Part shown: one piece after another, positions 17,044 through 25,155 of the stretch | How the letters are laid out: every line of letters begins with the position of its first letter | Position numbering within the stretch: the first letter of the stretch is position 1 | Assembly (NCBI RefSeq): GCF_002937115.1 | Contig: NZ_NHRY01000074.1 | Span: forward strand, 1 to 64,000 | Origin: Rhodopila globiformis | GTDB taxonomy: Bacteria; Pseudomonadota; Alphaproteobacteria; Acetobacterales; Acetobacteraceae | Length of the DNA stretch: 64,000 nt | Reading direction: 5' to 3' | The notes under the pieces: model-generated | What the model was told of the DNA's origin: nothing | The model's database searches: none | The model's input: the letters and a program-made list of their open reading frames with translations, nothing else | Made by a program: the position numbers and the translations under genes

Positions 17044-18369
17044 TCACGGCCCCAGAATGACCAGCAACGTCAGCGCGGCCGCTGCCATGACCGCTGCCGT
17101 TGCCCAGCCGAGCATCGTAAGCACGGGCGAAAGGGCCAGCCAGCCCATCGTTTCGCGCCGGGTCGCGACCAGCATCATTGCCACGAGCACCGGGGCAGCC
17201 AGCACGCCATTGATCACCGCGCTCCAGAGCAGCGCCCGCATCGCGTTTGCGCCAAATATGTTCATGACGATACCAGCCGCCGTGGCAGCCAGGATGCAGC
17301 CATGGAACGCGGGAGCCTCGTTGGGCATGCGCGCAAGCCCGACGGGCCAGCCCAGCGCCTCCCCGACCGCGAACGCCGCGGAACCCGCCAGCATGGGAAC
17401 TGCCAGCAGCCCCGTGGCCAGGATGCCGAGCGAAAACAGCACATGCGTCAACGGTCCCGCAAGCTGGCGCAGCTGTTCCGCCGCCTGCGCCGTTGTCTCA
17501 ACCGCCGTGATGCCGGCGGCATGCAAGGTCCAGGCGGCGGTGACGATCACGGCATAAGCCACGATCGTCGCCACCGCCATGCCGGCACAGGTGTCCGCCC
17601 TGATCCGCCTTGCCTCTTCACCGGCCACGACAGCAGCGTCGCGCTCTCGCAGGCTTGGCATGCCACACGCCCGCTCGCCCTCCAGCGATGATTGCCAGAC
17701 GAACAGGTAGGGGCTGATGGTGGTGCCCATGACCGCGACGATGAGCATGACGATCGAGGACCGGTCCAGGGATATCGACGGGGCGGGAAGCCGTGGCAGG
17801 GCGTTCCAGGACGACGCGGCGTGAATTGCCGCCAGGACATAAACCGACAGCGAAAGCGCCGCCCACTTCACAAACCGCACGTAGAGCCTGAGCCGCAGCC
17901 GGATCAGCAGCCCTGCGCACAGGGTTCCGAACAGCGCGGCGTAGGCCAGCCTTGGTCCGCCGATCAGCAGCCGGGACACCTCGGCCATGGCGCCCAGATC
18001 GGCGCCAAGGTTGACGGTGTTGGCGAAGGCAATCATCGCCACCACAAGGTAAACCACCCAGCGCGGATACCGCGTGCGCAAGGCCGCGACGATGCCGCCC
18101 CCGGTCGCACGGCCGATGCGGGCGCTGATCTCCTGGGTGGCGACCATCATCGGATAGCACAGCAACAGAATCCAGCATCCGGCGCAGCCAAGCTGCGCGC
18201 CGGCCTGGGAATAGGTGGCGATGCCGCTCGGATCGTCATCCGCGGCGCCGGTCACGAGGCCCGGGCCGAACTGGCGCAGCAACGATCGATGCCACGGCCG
18301 AACGGCCTGCTGAAGGACGCGGTGTCCCGTGCCGGGCGACACCGCGCCCGGGCGATCCATGACACCCAT
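17044..18369 (-). CDS. NRAMP-family divalent metal transporter, variant motifs
   Basis: 441 residues with about 11 hydrophobic helices. The first carries GPGLVTGAADDDPSGIATYS, the TM1 position of the NRAMP metal site (DPGN in classic members). TM6 reads MGTTISPYLFVWQ, so the Met-Pro-His of Mn/Fe transporters is replaced by Ser-Pro-Tyr. The NRAMP fold is clear but the ion may differ, Mg being possible by analogy with Met-less relatives. It starts 25 nt after the DUF5132 gene, so both share a transcript. Its position upstream of nifH hints at metal supply; this is inference. Confidence 0.8.
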   Translation of the reverse strand: MGVMDRPGAVSPGTGHRVLQQAVRPWHRSLLRQFGPGLVTGAADDDPSGIATYSQAGAQLGCAGCWILLLCYPMMVATQEISARIGRATGGGIVAALRTRYPRWVVYLVVAMIAFANTVNLGADLGAMAEVSRLLIGGPRLAYAALFGTLCAGLLIRLRLRLYVRFVKWAALSLSVYVLAAIHAASSWNALPRLPAPSISLDRSSIVMLIVAVMGTTISPYLFVWQSSLEGERACGMPSLRERDAAVVAGEEARRIRADTCAGMAVATIVAYAVIVTAAWTLHAAGITAVETTAQAAEQLRQLAGPLTHVLFSLGILATGLLAVPMLAGSAAFAVGEALGWPVGLARMPNEAPAFHGCILAATAAGIVMNIFGANAMRALLWSAVINGVLAAPVLVAMMLVATRRETMGWLALSPVLTMLGWATAAVMAAAALTLLVILGP

Positions 18370-18393
18370 GACGCTACCGAAGCCCCGGATCGC

Positions 18394-18723
18394 TTACACC
18401 GGTTGGGACTTGAGGTCCGGCTTCAGCGGGTCCGATTTCGCCGTTGTTGCGTTTGCAGCGGGTTTCGCCGCGGTTGCCGGCCGCGGATGCTGCGCTTCGG
18501 CCCGGGCCTCGGCGGCCATGTCGCTCGCGGCCTCGCTGACTTCGGCCGCCGCCTGACGGCCCCAGTCGTAGGCCAGGATGCCCCCCTTGATCACGGTCTT
18601 GGCCGCCGGCCGCAGGATCGTGCTGACAGCCGGCGCGACCAGGGGCGCAAGGATCGTCGCACCGATGCCGATCGCCAGGCCGGTGACGATGTTGCCGCCC
18701 TTGAAAAAGTCTTCGAGAGCCAT
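18394..18723 (-). CDS. DUF5132-like small membrane protein
   Basis: 109 residues. A Gly/Ala-rich hydrophobic segment (NIVTGLAIGIGATILAPLVA, about residues 11-30) is followed by a basic amphipathic stretch (RPAAKTVIKGGILAYDWGRQ) and an Ala/Glu-rich then Pro/Lys tail. This matches the DUF5132 pattern as I know it. RBS GGAGA precedes ATG 18723. It is the first gene of a two-gene unit with the NRAMP-type transporter. Function unknown. Confidence 0.65.
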   Translation of the reverse strand: MALEDFFKGGNIVTGLAIGIGATILAPLVAPAVSTILRPAAKTVIKGGILAYDWGRQAAAEVSEAASDMAAEARAEAQHPRPATAAKPAANATTAKSDPLKPDLKSQPV

Positions 18724-18836
18724 GTGCGTTATCTCCTGTGATCAGATCGGCGTTGGGTGCCCAGAGGCGCGCCTTAGCGGCGGCCGCTGCCCGCATGCTG
18801 GTACGGAAATACGGTTCCGCAGGGTCATCGCCCCAT

Positions 18837-19060
18837 CGTCATGGCCGGGCGTGTCCCGGCCATCTGCGCTTCAACGGCGGGGGGTGGATGGCCGGAGCAC
18901 GCCCGGCCATGACGGTGAGAGAACGGCCGCGGCGCCAAATCCTTCTCCGCCTGCCGCCTTATCCTGATGCGTATGGGGACACGCCCAGCCATGACGATGA
19001 GGCAACGAGCCTCGCCCATTTTCTTCCATGGTGGTGGCCACGCGCGGCCAGGGGGACTGC
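18837..19060. repeat. Dispersed palindromic repeat, type A copy 3
   Basis: Full core from GTCATGGCCGGGCG to CCCGGCCATGAC at 18838-18913, then the CAAATCCTTCTCCGCC...GATGCGTATGGGGACAC extension and a second CCATGACGATGAGGC end, then CCATGGTGGTGGCCACG. It is the most complete extended copy. Confidence 0.8.
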
Positions 19061-20834
19061 TTCGAAGGCGGCGACGATGCGGCCGCTTGTGGCTTGCCGG
19101 TCTGGCACCAGCCGCCGGTTCCAGTTGCGCCTCGGTCACTGACGTGCCCTCTGCGGCACCAACCGCCCCTGCGGTGGAGCGTGACGCCGGTGCGCATCAC
19201 CGCTTTGGCCGCCGGATGCAGGGTCGAGGAGGCAGCGGCGCGGGCAACGCCGCGCTGAGGCCGATCGCAACATCGCCGGGATGACGCCTTCTGCAAGATC
19301 CCTCGGCACGGTCATACCGTTCTCCGTTCCTAACCGTCCCAGGTCAACCTCATCAAGTCTCTGGCCGTCACGCCTCGACCGATCGCCAGGCGCAATCGGT
19401 TTCCAGGCACGCTTTCGACCGGTGCCGTGCTGACCTTTTTTGACGGAACGATGACAGTAGTCTGCGATTTATGAACCGGCCATCCGCATAGCGACAGTCC
19501 GGATTTCACAATCCAATGACCGCCCCTGGTCGAAAATACCAGACAAGGCCGGTGTCTCTTGTGCAAGATCCTCTGCGCAATCCATGCGCCGCAGTTCCAC
19601 TAGGAAACAATCAAGACTCCTGTCGGGTTCCGGGGTGGTCGGGTGAGGCGTTCCACGGCCCGAAATCCAACCGGAACCGTGTTGAAAAGGGCCACGACAC
19701 TGCCCTGTCGGATGACGTGCGCCCCCGCTGCGGCAACAGCCCTGCTGCATTCGCGTTCATCTGCGGTTCCATTTCTCCTTTGGCGCAGCACGCACGCGTT
19801 GGAACATCCCTCCCGCCGCCACGCTGATTCAGGAACCGCAGATGAACGCAAATGAACGCAAATGGCCCGGTGGTGAAACGGACCTCCGAACGTACTGTCG
19901 GCCGCGCGCCGATCGTTGCCAGGGCGCTCGGTTGCGGTTTTCAAGGCTCCTGCCGGGTTCCGGATGGGCGGTGAAGCGTCTCACCACCCCGAAATCCAAC
20001 AAGAGCCAAAATCAGAGGCATGGCTTTCGGATTTCAGGTGCCTATGCACGCGTCCATACAGCGAACTCCGGCACGACTCGTTGATCCGGCAGCGAACCGG
20101 CGGACGCCGTGCAGACCTGCCCGCGCCATCGCCTTCCTCGGCGGCCAAACCGGGAAATTCACCGCAGCATCAGAGCGGGGTCGCCAACCAGGCATCGAGA
20201 GATATCCACTGCCGCCCCGCGGGCAGCATGGCGGGAAGAAGTCTTGTCATCCAATCATCACACAAAGCGCACCACCGCCCGTTACATATCAGCGAGGACA
20301 CGATCCCACTGATCCTGCGGGAAGCGATCCTCGCTCTTCGCGCACCGAAAATGACGAATGATAGTCCTGGTCACCAGCACCGCGGCACGTTTGCCGCTGC
20401 GCGAAGCGGAATGACGTGGACATGAGCACCGCAACCTCGTCCGGCCACGTCCAGGCGAACGGCGTTGGGAACCAGAACCTCGCTGGCCGTGGCGCGGTCG
20501 CGATCGATCCCGCGCGCCCCGCCATGCGCAACCTGAATTTCCACGACGTTGATCATCAGGCGCTGAACAGGATGCGCGCCCTCGACCCGCACCCCGCGGC
20601 GATGATGGATGACATCTCCGCCAACATGACCCGGCGCGGGCCGGTGGAGCCGCGGGCGCCGGCGGCAGCGCCGGTTCCGCCGCCGCGGTGCGCGATGGAC
20701 GATCTGCGGGCGGACAGGATGCCGCCGCCGATGGGCCTCGCGCTGCCCGAAAAAGGCGCCGCATGGCCTGGAGCTTTTGGCAGCAAAGACACCCGAAGCT
20801 GGCTTCCGTCATGGCTCGCGAGACGCACGGGACA
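19061..20834. other. Long region without a supportable gene
   Basis: Short frames here have neither a convincing RBS nor family features; the frame at 20416-20880 is the least poor but overlaps the porin start. The region holds an imperfect direct duplication of about 66 bp (19612-19678 and 19941-20008, sharing CGAAATCCAAC and GGGTTCCGG). It also holds an inverted repeat TCGCGTTCATCTGCGGTTCC (19751-19770) with its complement at 19832-19851. It may be decayed or regulatory DNA. Confidence 0.5.
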
Positions 20835-22324
20835 ATGCGCAATGCGGTTGCCCCACTGTGGCAAGGGCGCGGCTTCCTGAATCGCCGGCCCCGGTCCCTT
20901 GCCGTCGGCAGCCTTCTGCTGTTCGTTTCGGCAGCGGCGAGCGCTCAGACCGCCCCCGGGTCGGGTGGGCAAACCCTGCCCGCGGAGCCGCCCGCCCAGC
21001 AGACCCCGACCGCGCAGCCCGGCGCGCAGCCGACGGGCAACCTGATTCTCTCCATCTGGAACCAGGACACGCTGACCGACGACTGGAATGGCTGGCGTAA
21101 AAGGCTGCTGGACGCCGGCGTCGTCCTCGGCCTGCAGGAGCAAAGCGAGCTCTGGGGCAACATGACCGGCGGATTGCGCCAGGGCGTAGTTTATGACGGA
21201 TTGACCACGGCCAGCGTCCAGCTGGACCTGGGGCGGCTGCTGGGCTGGGACGACATGACCTTCTTCGTCTCCGGCTACCAGATCCACGGCCGTGGGCCGT
21301 CCGAGAACCTGGTCGGCAACCTGCAGTTCCTCAGCAATGTCGAGGCGACCCGCGACACCAAGCTGTACGCGCTGTGGCTGGAGCAGAAGTTCCTGCGTGG
21401 GCGCCTCACGCTGCGGCTCGGCCAGGAGGGCGCCAATGACCAGATGATGATCACCCAGTATGGCGCGCTGTTCCTGAACGCGAGCTTCGGCTATCCGGCG
21501 CTTGCGGCGGTCGACCTGCCGGATGGCGGCCCGAACTACCCGCTGGCGGCGCCATTCGTGCGTGCGCAATATGAGGCGACAAGCAAGATCACCGCAATCG
21601 GCGCGGTGTTCACCGCCGATCCGGCTCGATCCGGACTGGGGGACCCGGATATGCGGGACAAAGGCGGCGTTGCGTTCCGCTTGAATGACCACGTGCTGGT
21701 GTTCACCGAGCTGTGGTACGCCCTGAACCAGGAAGAGGGCGCGCCGGGATTGCCGGGAACCTACAAGCTGGGCGCCTGGTTCGCTTCGGGACATTTAAAC
21801 AGTCCCGTTCTTGCCTCCAACGGGCTCCCGCTGGCCAGCCCGGCCAGCAGCGGCATGCCGCTCGGGCACGCAACCGACTATGCCGTGTATGGCATCGTCG
21901 ATCAGCTTGTCCGGCGAAACCCCGGAAGCAAGGACAAGGGCATCGGCGTGTTCCTTCAGGTCAAGGGCGCGCCGGGAAACTGCAACCTGAGCAACCTGTT
22001 CATCGAGGGCGGGCTGAACTGGACCGCGCCGCTCAGCGGACGCGACAACGACGCTTTCGGCTGGGCGTTGCGTATCTTGGCATCAGCCCGGCCGCCGTGC
22101 GCTTCGGCAGCGACCAGGTGTTCTATACCGGCACCGGCTTCCCCTATGCCGGCAACGAGACGGTGGTCGAGCTGACCTACCTGTATCAGGCGGCCCCATG
22201 GCTGGCGCTGCAACCCGATCTGCAGGTGGTGATCAATCCGGGCGCCGGCATGCCGAGCATCTATAGCCGCATGCCGCTGAAGAACGGCGTCATAGGCGGG
22301 GTGCGGGCGACGATTACGTTCTGA
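20835..22324 (+). pseudogene. OprB-family carbohydrate porin with -1 frameshift
   Basis: Outer-membrane porin of the OprB type. Signal peptide with AVGSLLLFVSAAASAQ, then GNLILSIWNQDTLTDDWNGW, then alternating beta strands (GLTTASVQLDLGRLLGWDD, LWLEQKFLRGRLTLRLGQEG). At 22063-22065 a GGG run breaks the frame after NDAFGW. One extra G restores GVAYLGISPAAVRFGSDQVF, NETVVELTYLYQAAPWLALQ and the terminal VRATITF. The repaired protein is about 496 residues. The 5' start is uncertain; ATG 20835 gives the best signal peptide. This is a sequencing error or a real lesion. Confidence 0.8.
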
Positions 22325-22390
22325 AGCCCGCCGGCATGCTGCTCCGGAGCCCGGCAATGGCGGACCCGCGGCAAGTCGTGCCGCTTCAGT

Positions 22391-23164
22391 CTATTCGAAT
22401 TCAGTATCCAGGTTGTACAGCAAACGATCGCTTTCAGCCTCGCGATGGTGTCCGTCGGGCGACAGGCTGTCGCCATCCAGGCGTCCCGACAGCTCGCTTG
22501 CCAGGCGAACGCCGGTGCGAACGTCGAGTTCCTCGACGCCGGACACCTGCAGCTGACCGGTGAAATCATCGGTGTGCACCGTTGCACTGCCCGTGCAGGA
22601 AAAGACCAACGTATCCCTGCCGTCTATCCGCCCGCCGCCATCCGGCCGGCATGACAGGCGCACGTCCACGGGCGTCGGCAGGGAGAACCGAACCGTGAAG
22701 CCCACGGTCTGCCCCGATCGGATCATTTGCTGTTTCGAGAGACCGATCCGTTGTGCCAGCCTGGCCGCGGCAGCCGCATCGTCCGATCCCTGGGCAAGCA
22801 GGCCCGTATCGCCCGGTGCCGCTGGCCGCGCGGCGCCACGCCTGTCCCGGACAAAGCGGAGGATGCGCGGAGACGAAAACTCGCTGCCTGTGCCGAGGCT
22901 CGCTGTGATGGCGACGGCGTCGCTGCCTTCGCTTCCGGGTGTCGTGGTGAACCCGATGCACCGTATGTAGGTTTCCGTGACGTCCTCCGGGCTCAGGCGA
23001 GGATGGGACACGAAGTGGGACAGGCGCGTGGTCGCGCACTGGCGCGCGAACGGCCCCCACGCTTCCGTCATCGCTTCGACCGGCCCGCTCATGGGCGTTT
23101 GTGACGATGCGCAACCAACCGGCAGCCCCATGAGCAAGGCAAGCGGAAGCGTGCCTGCAGCCAT
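22391..23164 (-). CDS. Putative lipoprotein of unknown function
   Basis: 257 residues. ATG 23164 gives a lipoprotein-like signal (LPLALLMGLPVGCASS, Cys18). The mature part contains ARQCATTRLSHFVSHPRLSP, RCIGFTTTPGSEG, and several strand-like stretches such as GQTVGFTVRFSLPTPVDVRL and VHTDDFTGQLQVSGVEELDV. Earlier in-frame starts lack a signal sequence. I do not recognise a family. It is convergent with the porin gene, 66 bp apart. Confidence 0.55.
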   Translation of the reverse strand: MAAGTLPLALLMGLPVGCASSQTPMSGPVEAMTEAWGPFARQCATTRLSHFVSHPRLSPEDVTETYIRCIGFTTTPGSEGSDAVAITASLGTGSEFSSPRILRFVRDRRGAARPAAPGDTGLLAQGSDDAAAAARLAQRIGLSKQQMIRSGQTVGFTVRFSLPTPVDVRLSCRPDGGGRIDGRDTLVFSCTGSATVHTDDFTGQLQVSGVEELDVRTGVRLASELSGRLDGDSLSPDGHHREAESDRLLYNLDTEFE

Positions 23165-23532
23165 CGCCTGATTGCAATCGTATCGCAAGGCCGCCGCTCT
23201 TCTGATATCGCATCTCCAGCCGGATGGCGCGCCCCTTCGGGAAACACGCCGGCAAACGCGTGGCCGCATGGCTACTCCGCCGCGTTTGCGACTGCAACAG
23301 GATTGCGGACCGAAGCCGCAGGCGGCTGATGCGCGATTGGTCACCGCCAGCCCGAGCGGTGGCCGTGTCAGGCGTGTTCGGTAAGCCCGGTTGCCGTGCC
23401 GCGATGCAGCACCGGACATCATGCGAGCGTTTGGAAACCTTGCCCCGGCGGACCTGCAACGGTCAGGCGGGACCGGATGGGCGTCGTGATCGGATGGCGA
23501 CCTTCGATAGAGCGCCCGTGACGCAGTCGCCG
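23165..23532. other. 368-bp gap without a recognised feature
   Basis: Only overlapping frames without RBS; nothing supported. It probably includes the promoter of the lipoprotein gene. Confidence 0.4.
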
Positions 23533-23850
23533 TCAGCCAGCGAGCAGCGCCGACTGGACCTTTTTCGCTGCAATGTCCGGCCGCGGTCCGATTTCGCCTG
23601 GCCGTTCGATGGCCTGGCATCCAGCGCCCTGCGTCGTGCTTTCGCAACGCAAGCCCGTCGCCAGGTGATGCGGATTGGCGCGTCGAATCTGCCGGGCACG
23701 CAGCATGATACCTGGATGCATCAAGCGGTTCGTCTCCCAGGCTTCCATGAACCGAAGATCGGAAATGACCTCATTGTCCCGGGTTGCCTGCGACGCCTGC
23801 TGAACGGTTGGCGTCGCGGGCGTCCGACCGATGGTTGTCGCGTGACTCAT
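23533..23850 (-). CDS. Small hypothetical protein
   Basis: 105 residues starting MSHATTIGRTPATPTVQQAS, with a helical middle (EVISDLRFMEAWETNRLMHP) and two Cys near residues 71-82. The start at 23850 is supported by a strong RBS (GAGGAG, 5 nt spacing). No family is recognised and codon use is less biased than in neighbours, so it may be a recent or decayed gene. Confidence 0.4.
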   Translation of the reverse strand: MSHATTIGRTPATPTVQQASQATRDNEVISDLRFMEAWETNRLMHPGIMLRARQIRRANPHHLATGLRCESTTQGAGCQAIERPGEIGPRPDIAAKKVQSALLAG

Positions 23851-24043
23851 TGTCGCTCCTCGGTTCCGGCACGGGCCGACGCAGTAAGACAAACGGGCCC
23901 TCGGCGTCATGGCATCACGATGACAAGCGAATGAAATTGCGCCACTGCAACTGAAAGCTGGTGAGGCGCAGGCTATCCGCACCGAACAAGGGCCATGCAG
24001 GAACGTCAGCCTGGCGTGGCGACGCCGGCCAAGGCCGCCCCGA

Positions 24044-25054
24044 TCATTGCATCGTCATCGGCGTCATCAAACCGCCGTCGGTCCAAAGCGCGTTCAGCCC
24101 CCGCTCGAGGTGGTAGAGCTTCCCGGTGGTGCGCTGGAAGATTTCGCCGTAGTTGCCGGTCGCGGCGATGACCTTGGCGGCCCAGTCGCGGGCCAAGCCG
24201 AGAGCCTGGGCGGTCGCGAAATCGTGGCCCAGCAGTTGCTCGGCCCGCATGTCCTCGCGTCGGGTGGCTTCGGAGACGTTGCGCTGCGTGATCCCCAGCG
24301 CTTCCGCCTCGATCAGCGCACCGATCGTCCAGTCAACGATCAGCCCGAAAGCCTGGTCGCCGTAGCGATAGGCAGGAACCACCGGATTCAGCGTCAACCG
24401 TTCCGGAAGAAATACGAAATCGCTGGCCCGGGCATGGAAATTCGCCCGCGACTGGGCCAGGCGCGTCTCCATGCCGGTGCCTGCGACGCAGTGCCGGACG
24501 GCGAGCGCGGCATCCATCTCGCCCTGTTCCGAATGCGACGCCAGGGCGTACCGGATGCCGCGCGCCGTCATCTCATCCCGCAACGTCCGCTCGGGCGGGG
24601 TCATGTCCAGCGCACAGACAAGCCGGTCGCGGAGGCCGGACAGGTCCGTGATCCGGCTGCTCCTGGCGACCATGATACGTTGCGAGTCGTAAAAGACCGG
24701 ACGCCCGAAGCCGACGCCGTACTGCACAGCCGTCCTGGCGGACGGCGAGATCCCGACCGCCAACGCGACAGTGTCCGCCTTCAGCGCGTTCAGCGCCTCG
24801 GGTTCGGCGGGGAAGGGCGTGACCTTGAGCCCGTCCTGGCTATCGAGAATGGCGACGGTGACGGCACGGCAGATCTCGGCGCCGAGGGCGGACAGATTGC
24901 CGTGGATGTCCTGGCCGTTCCAGTCATCCGCTTCCTGGACGGTGCCGCAGTCCAGATGATGAGTGGCGCGCACGCTGGCCAGGGTCTGGCCCTGGGCGGC
25001 ACTGCCTGTCGCCAGCAAGCCGGCAACGAGAAAACGGCGCAGCAATCGAGACAT
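24044..25054 (-). CDS. AapJ/BztA-like periplasmic amino-acid binding protein (orphan)
   Basis: 336 residues with a signal peptide (FLVAGLLATGSAAQGQ). It follows the class 3 solute-binding pattern, with LGAEICRAVTVAILDSQDGL near the N-terminus, and the C-terminus NYGEIFQRTTGKLYHLERGL then NALWTDGGLM is diagnostic of the general L-amino-acid binding proteins AapJ/BztA. No permease or ATPase gene is near, so it may serve another transporter or act as a sensor. It is downstream of and probably cotranscribed with the phosphoesterase gene, separated by a strong hairpin. Confidence 0.75.
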   Translation of the reverse strand: MSRLLRRFLVAGLLATGSAAQGQTLASVRATHHLDCGTVQEADDWNGQDIHGNLSALGAEICRAVTVAILDSQDGLKVTPFPAEPEALNALKADTVALAVGISPSARTAVQYGVGFGRPVFYDSQRIMVARSSRITDLSGLRDRLVCALDMTPPERTLRDEMTARGIRYALASHSEQGEMDAALAVRHCVAGTGMETRLAQSRANFHARASDFVFLPERLTLNPVVPAYRYGDQAFGLIVDWTIGALIEAEALGITQRNVSEATRREDMRAEQLLGHDFATAQALGLARDWAAKVIAATGNYGEIFQRTTGKLYHLERGLNALWTDGGLMTPMTMQ

Positions 25055-25079
25055 GGATGGTCCTGGCTCTTTCACGGAA

Positions 25080-25110
25080 GGAGAGACGGAAGCTTGGCTT
25101 CCGTCTCTCC
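25080..25110 (-). terminator. Perfect 14-bp intercistronic hairpin
   Basis: GGAGAGACGGAAGC and its exact complement flank a 3-nt loop, between the phosphoesterase stop (25156) and the binding-protein start (25054). There is no T run follows on the minus strand, so it may act as a processing or stability element rather than a full terminator. Confidence 0.5.
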
Positions 25111-25155
25111 AATAGCTCGACCGGTTTGCCTGGGCGAACGTTGATCCGGACCGGA

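Noticed and set aside
20416-20880. A 154-codon plus-strand frame before the porin.
   Set aside because: No RBS, overlaps the porin signal region in another frame, Pro/Arg-rich translation typical of shadow frames in GC-rich DNA.
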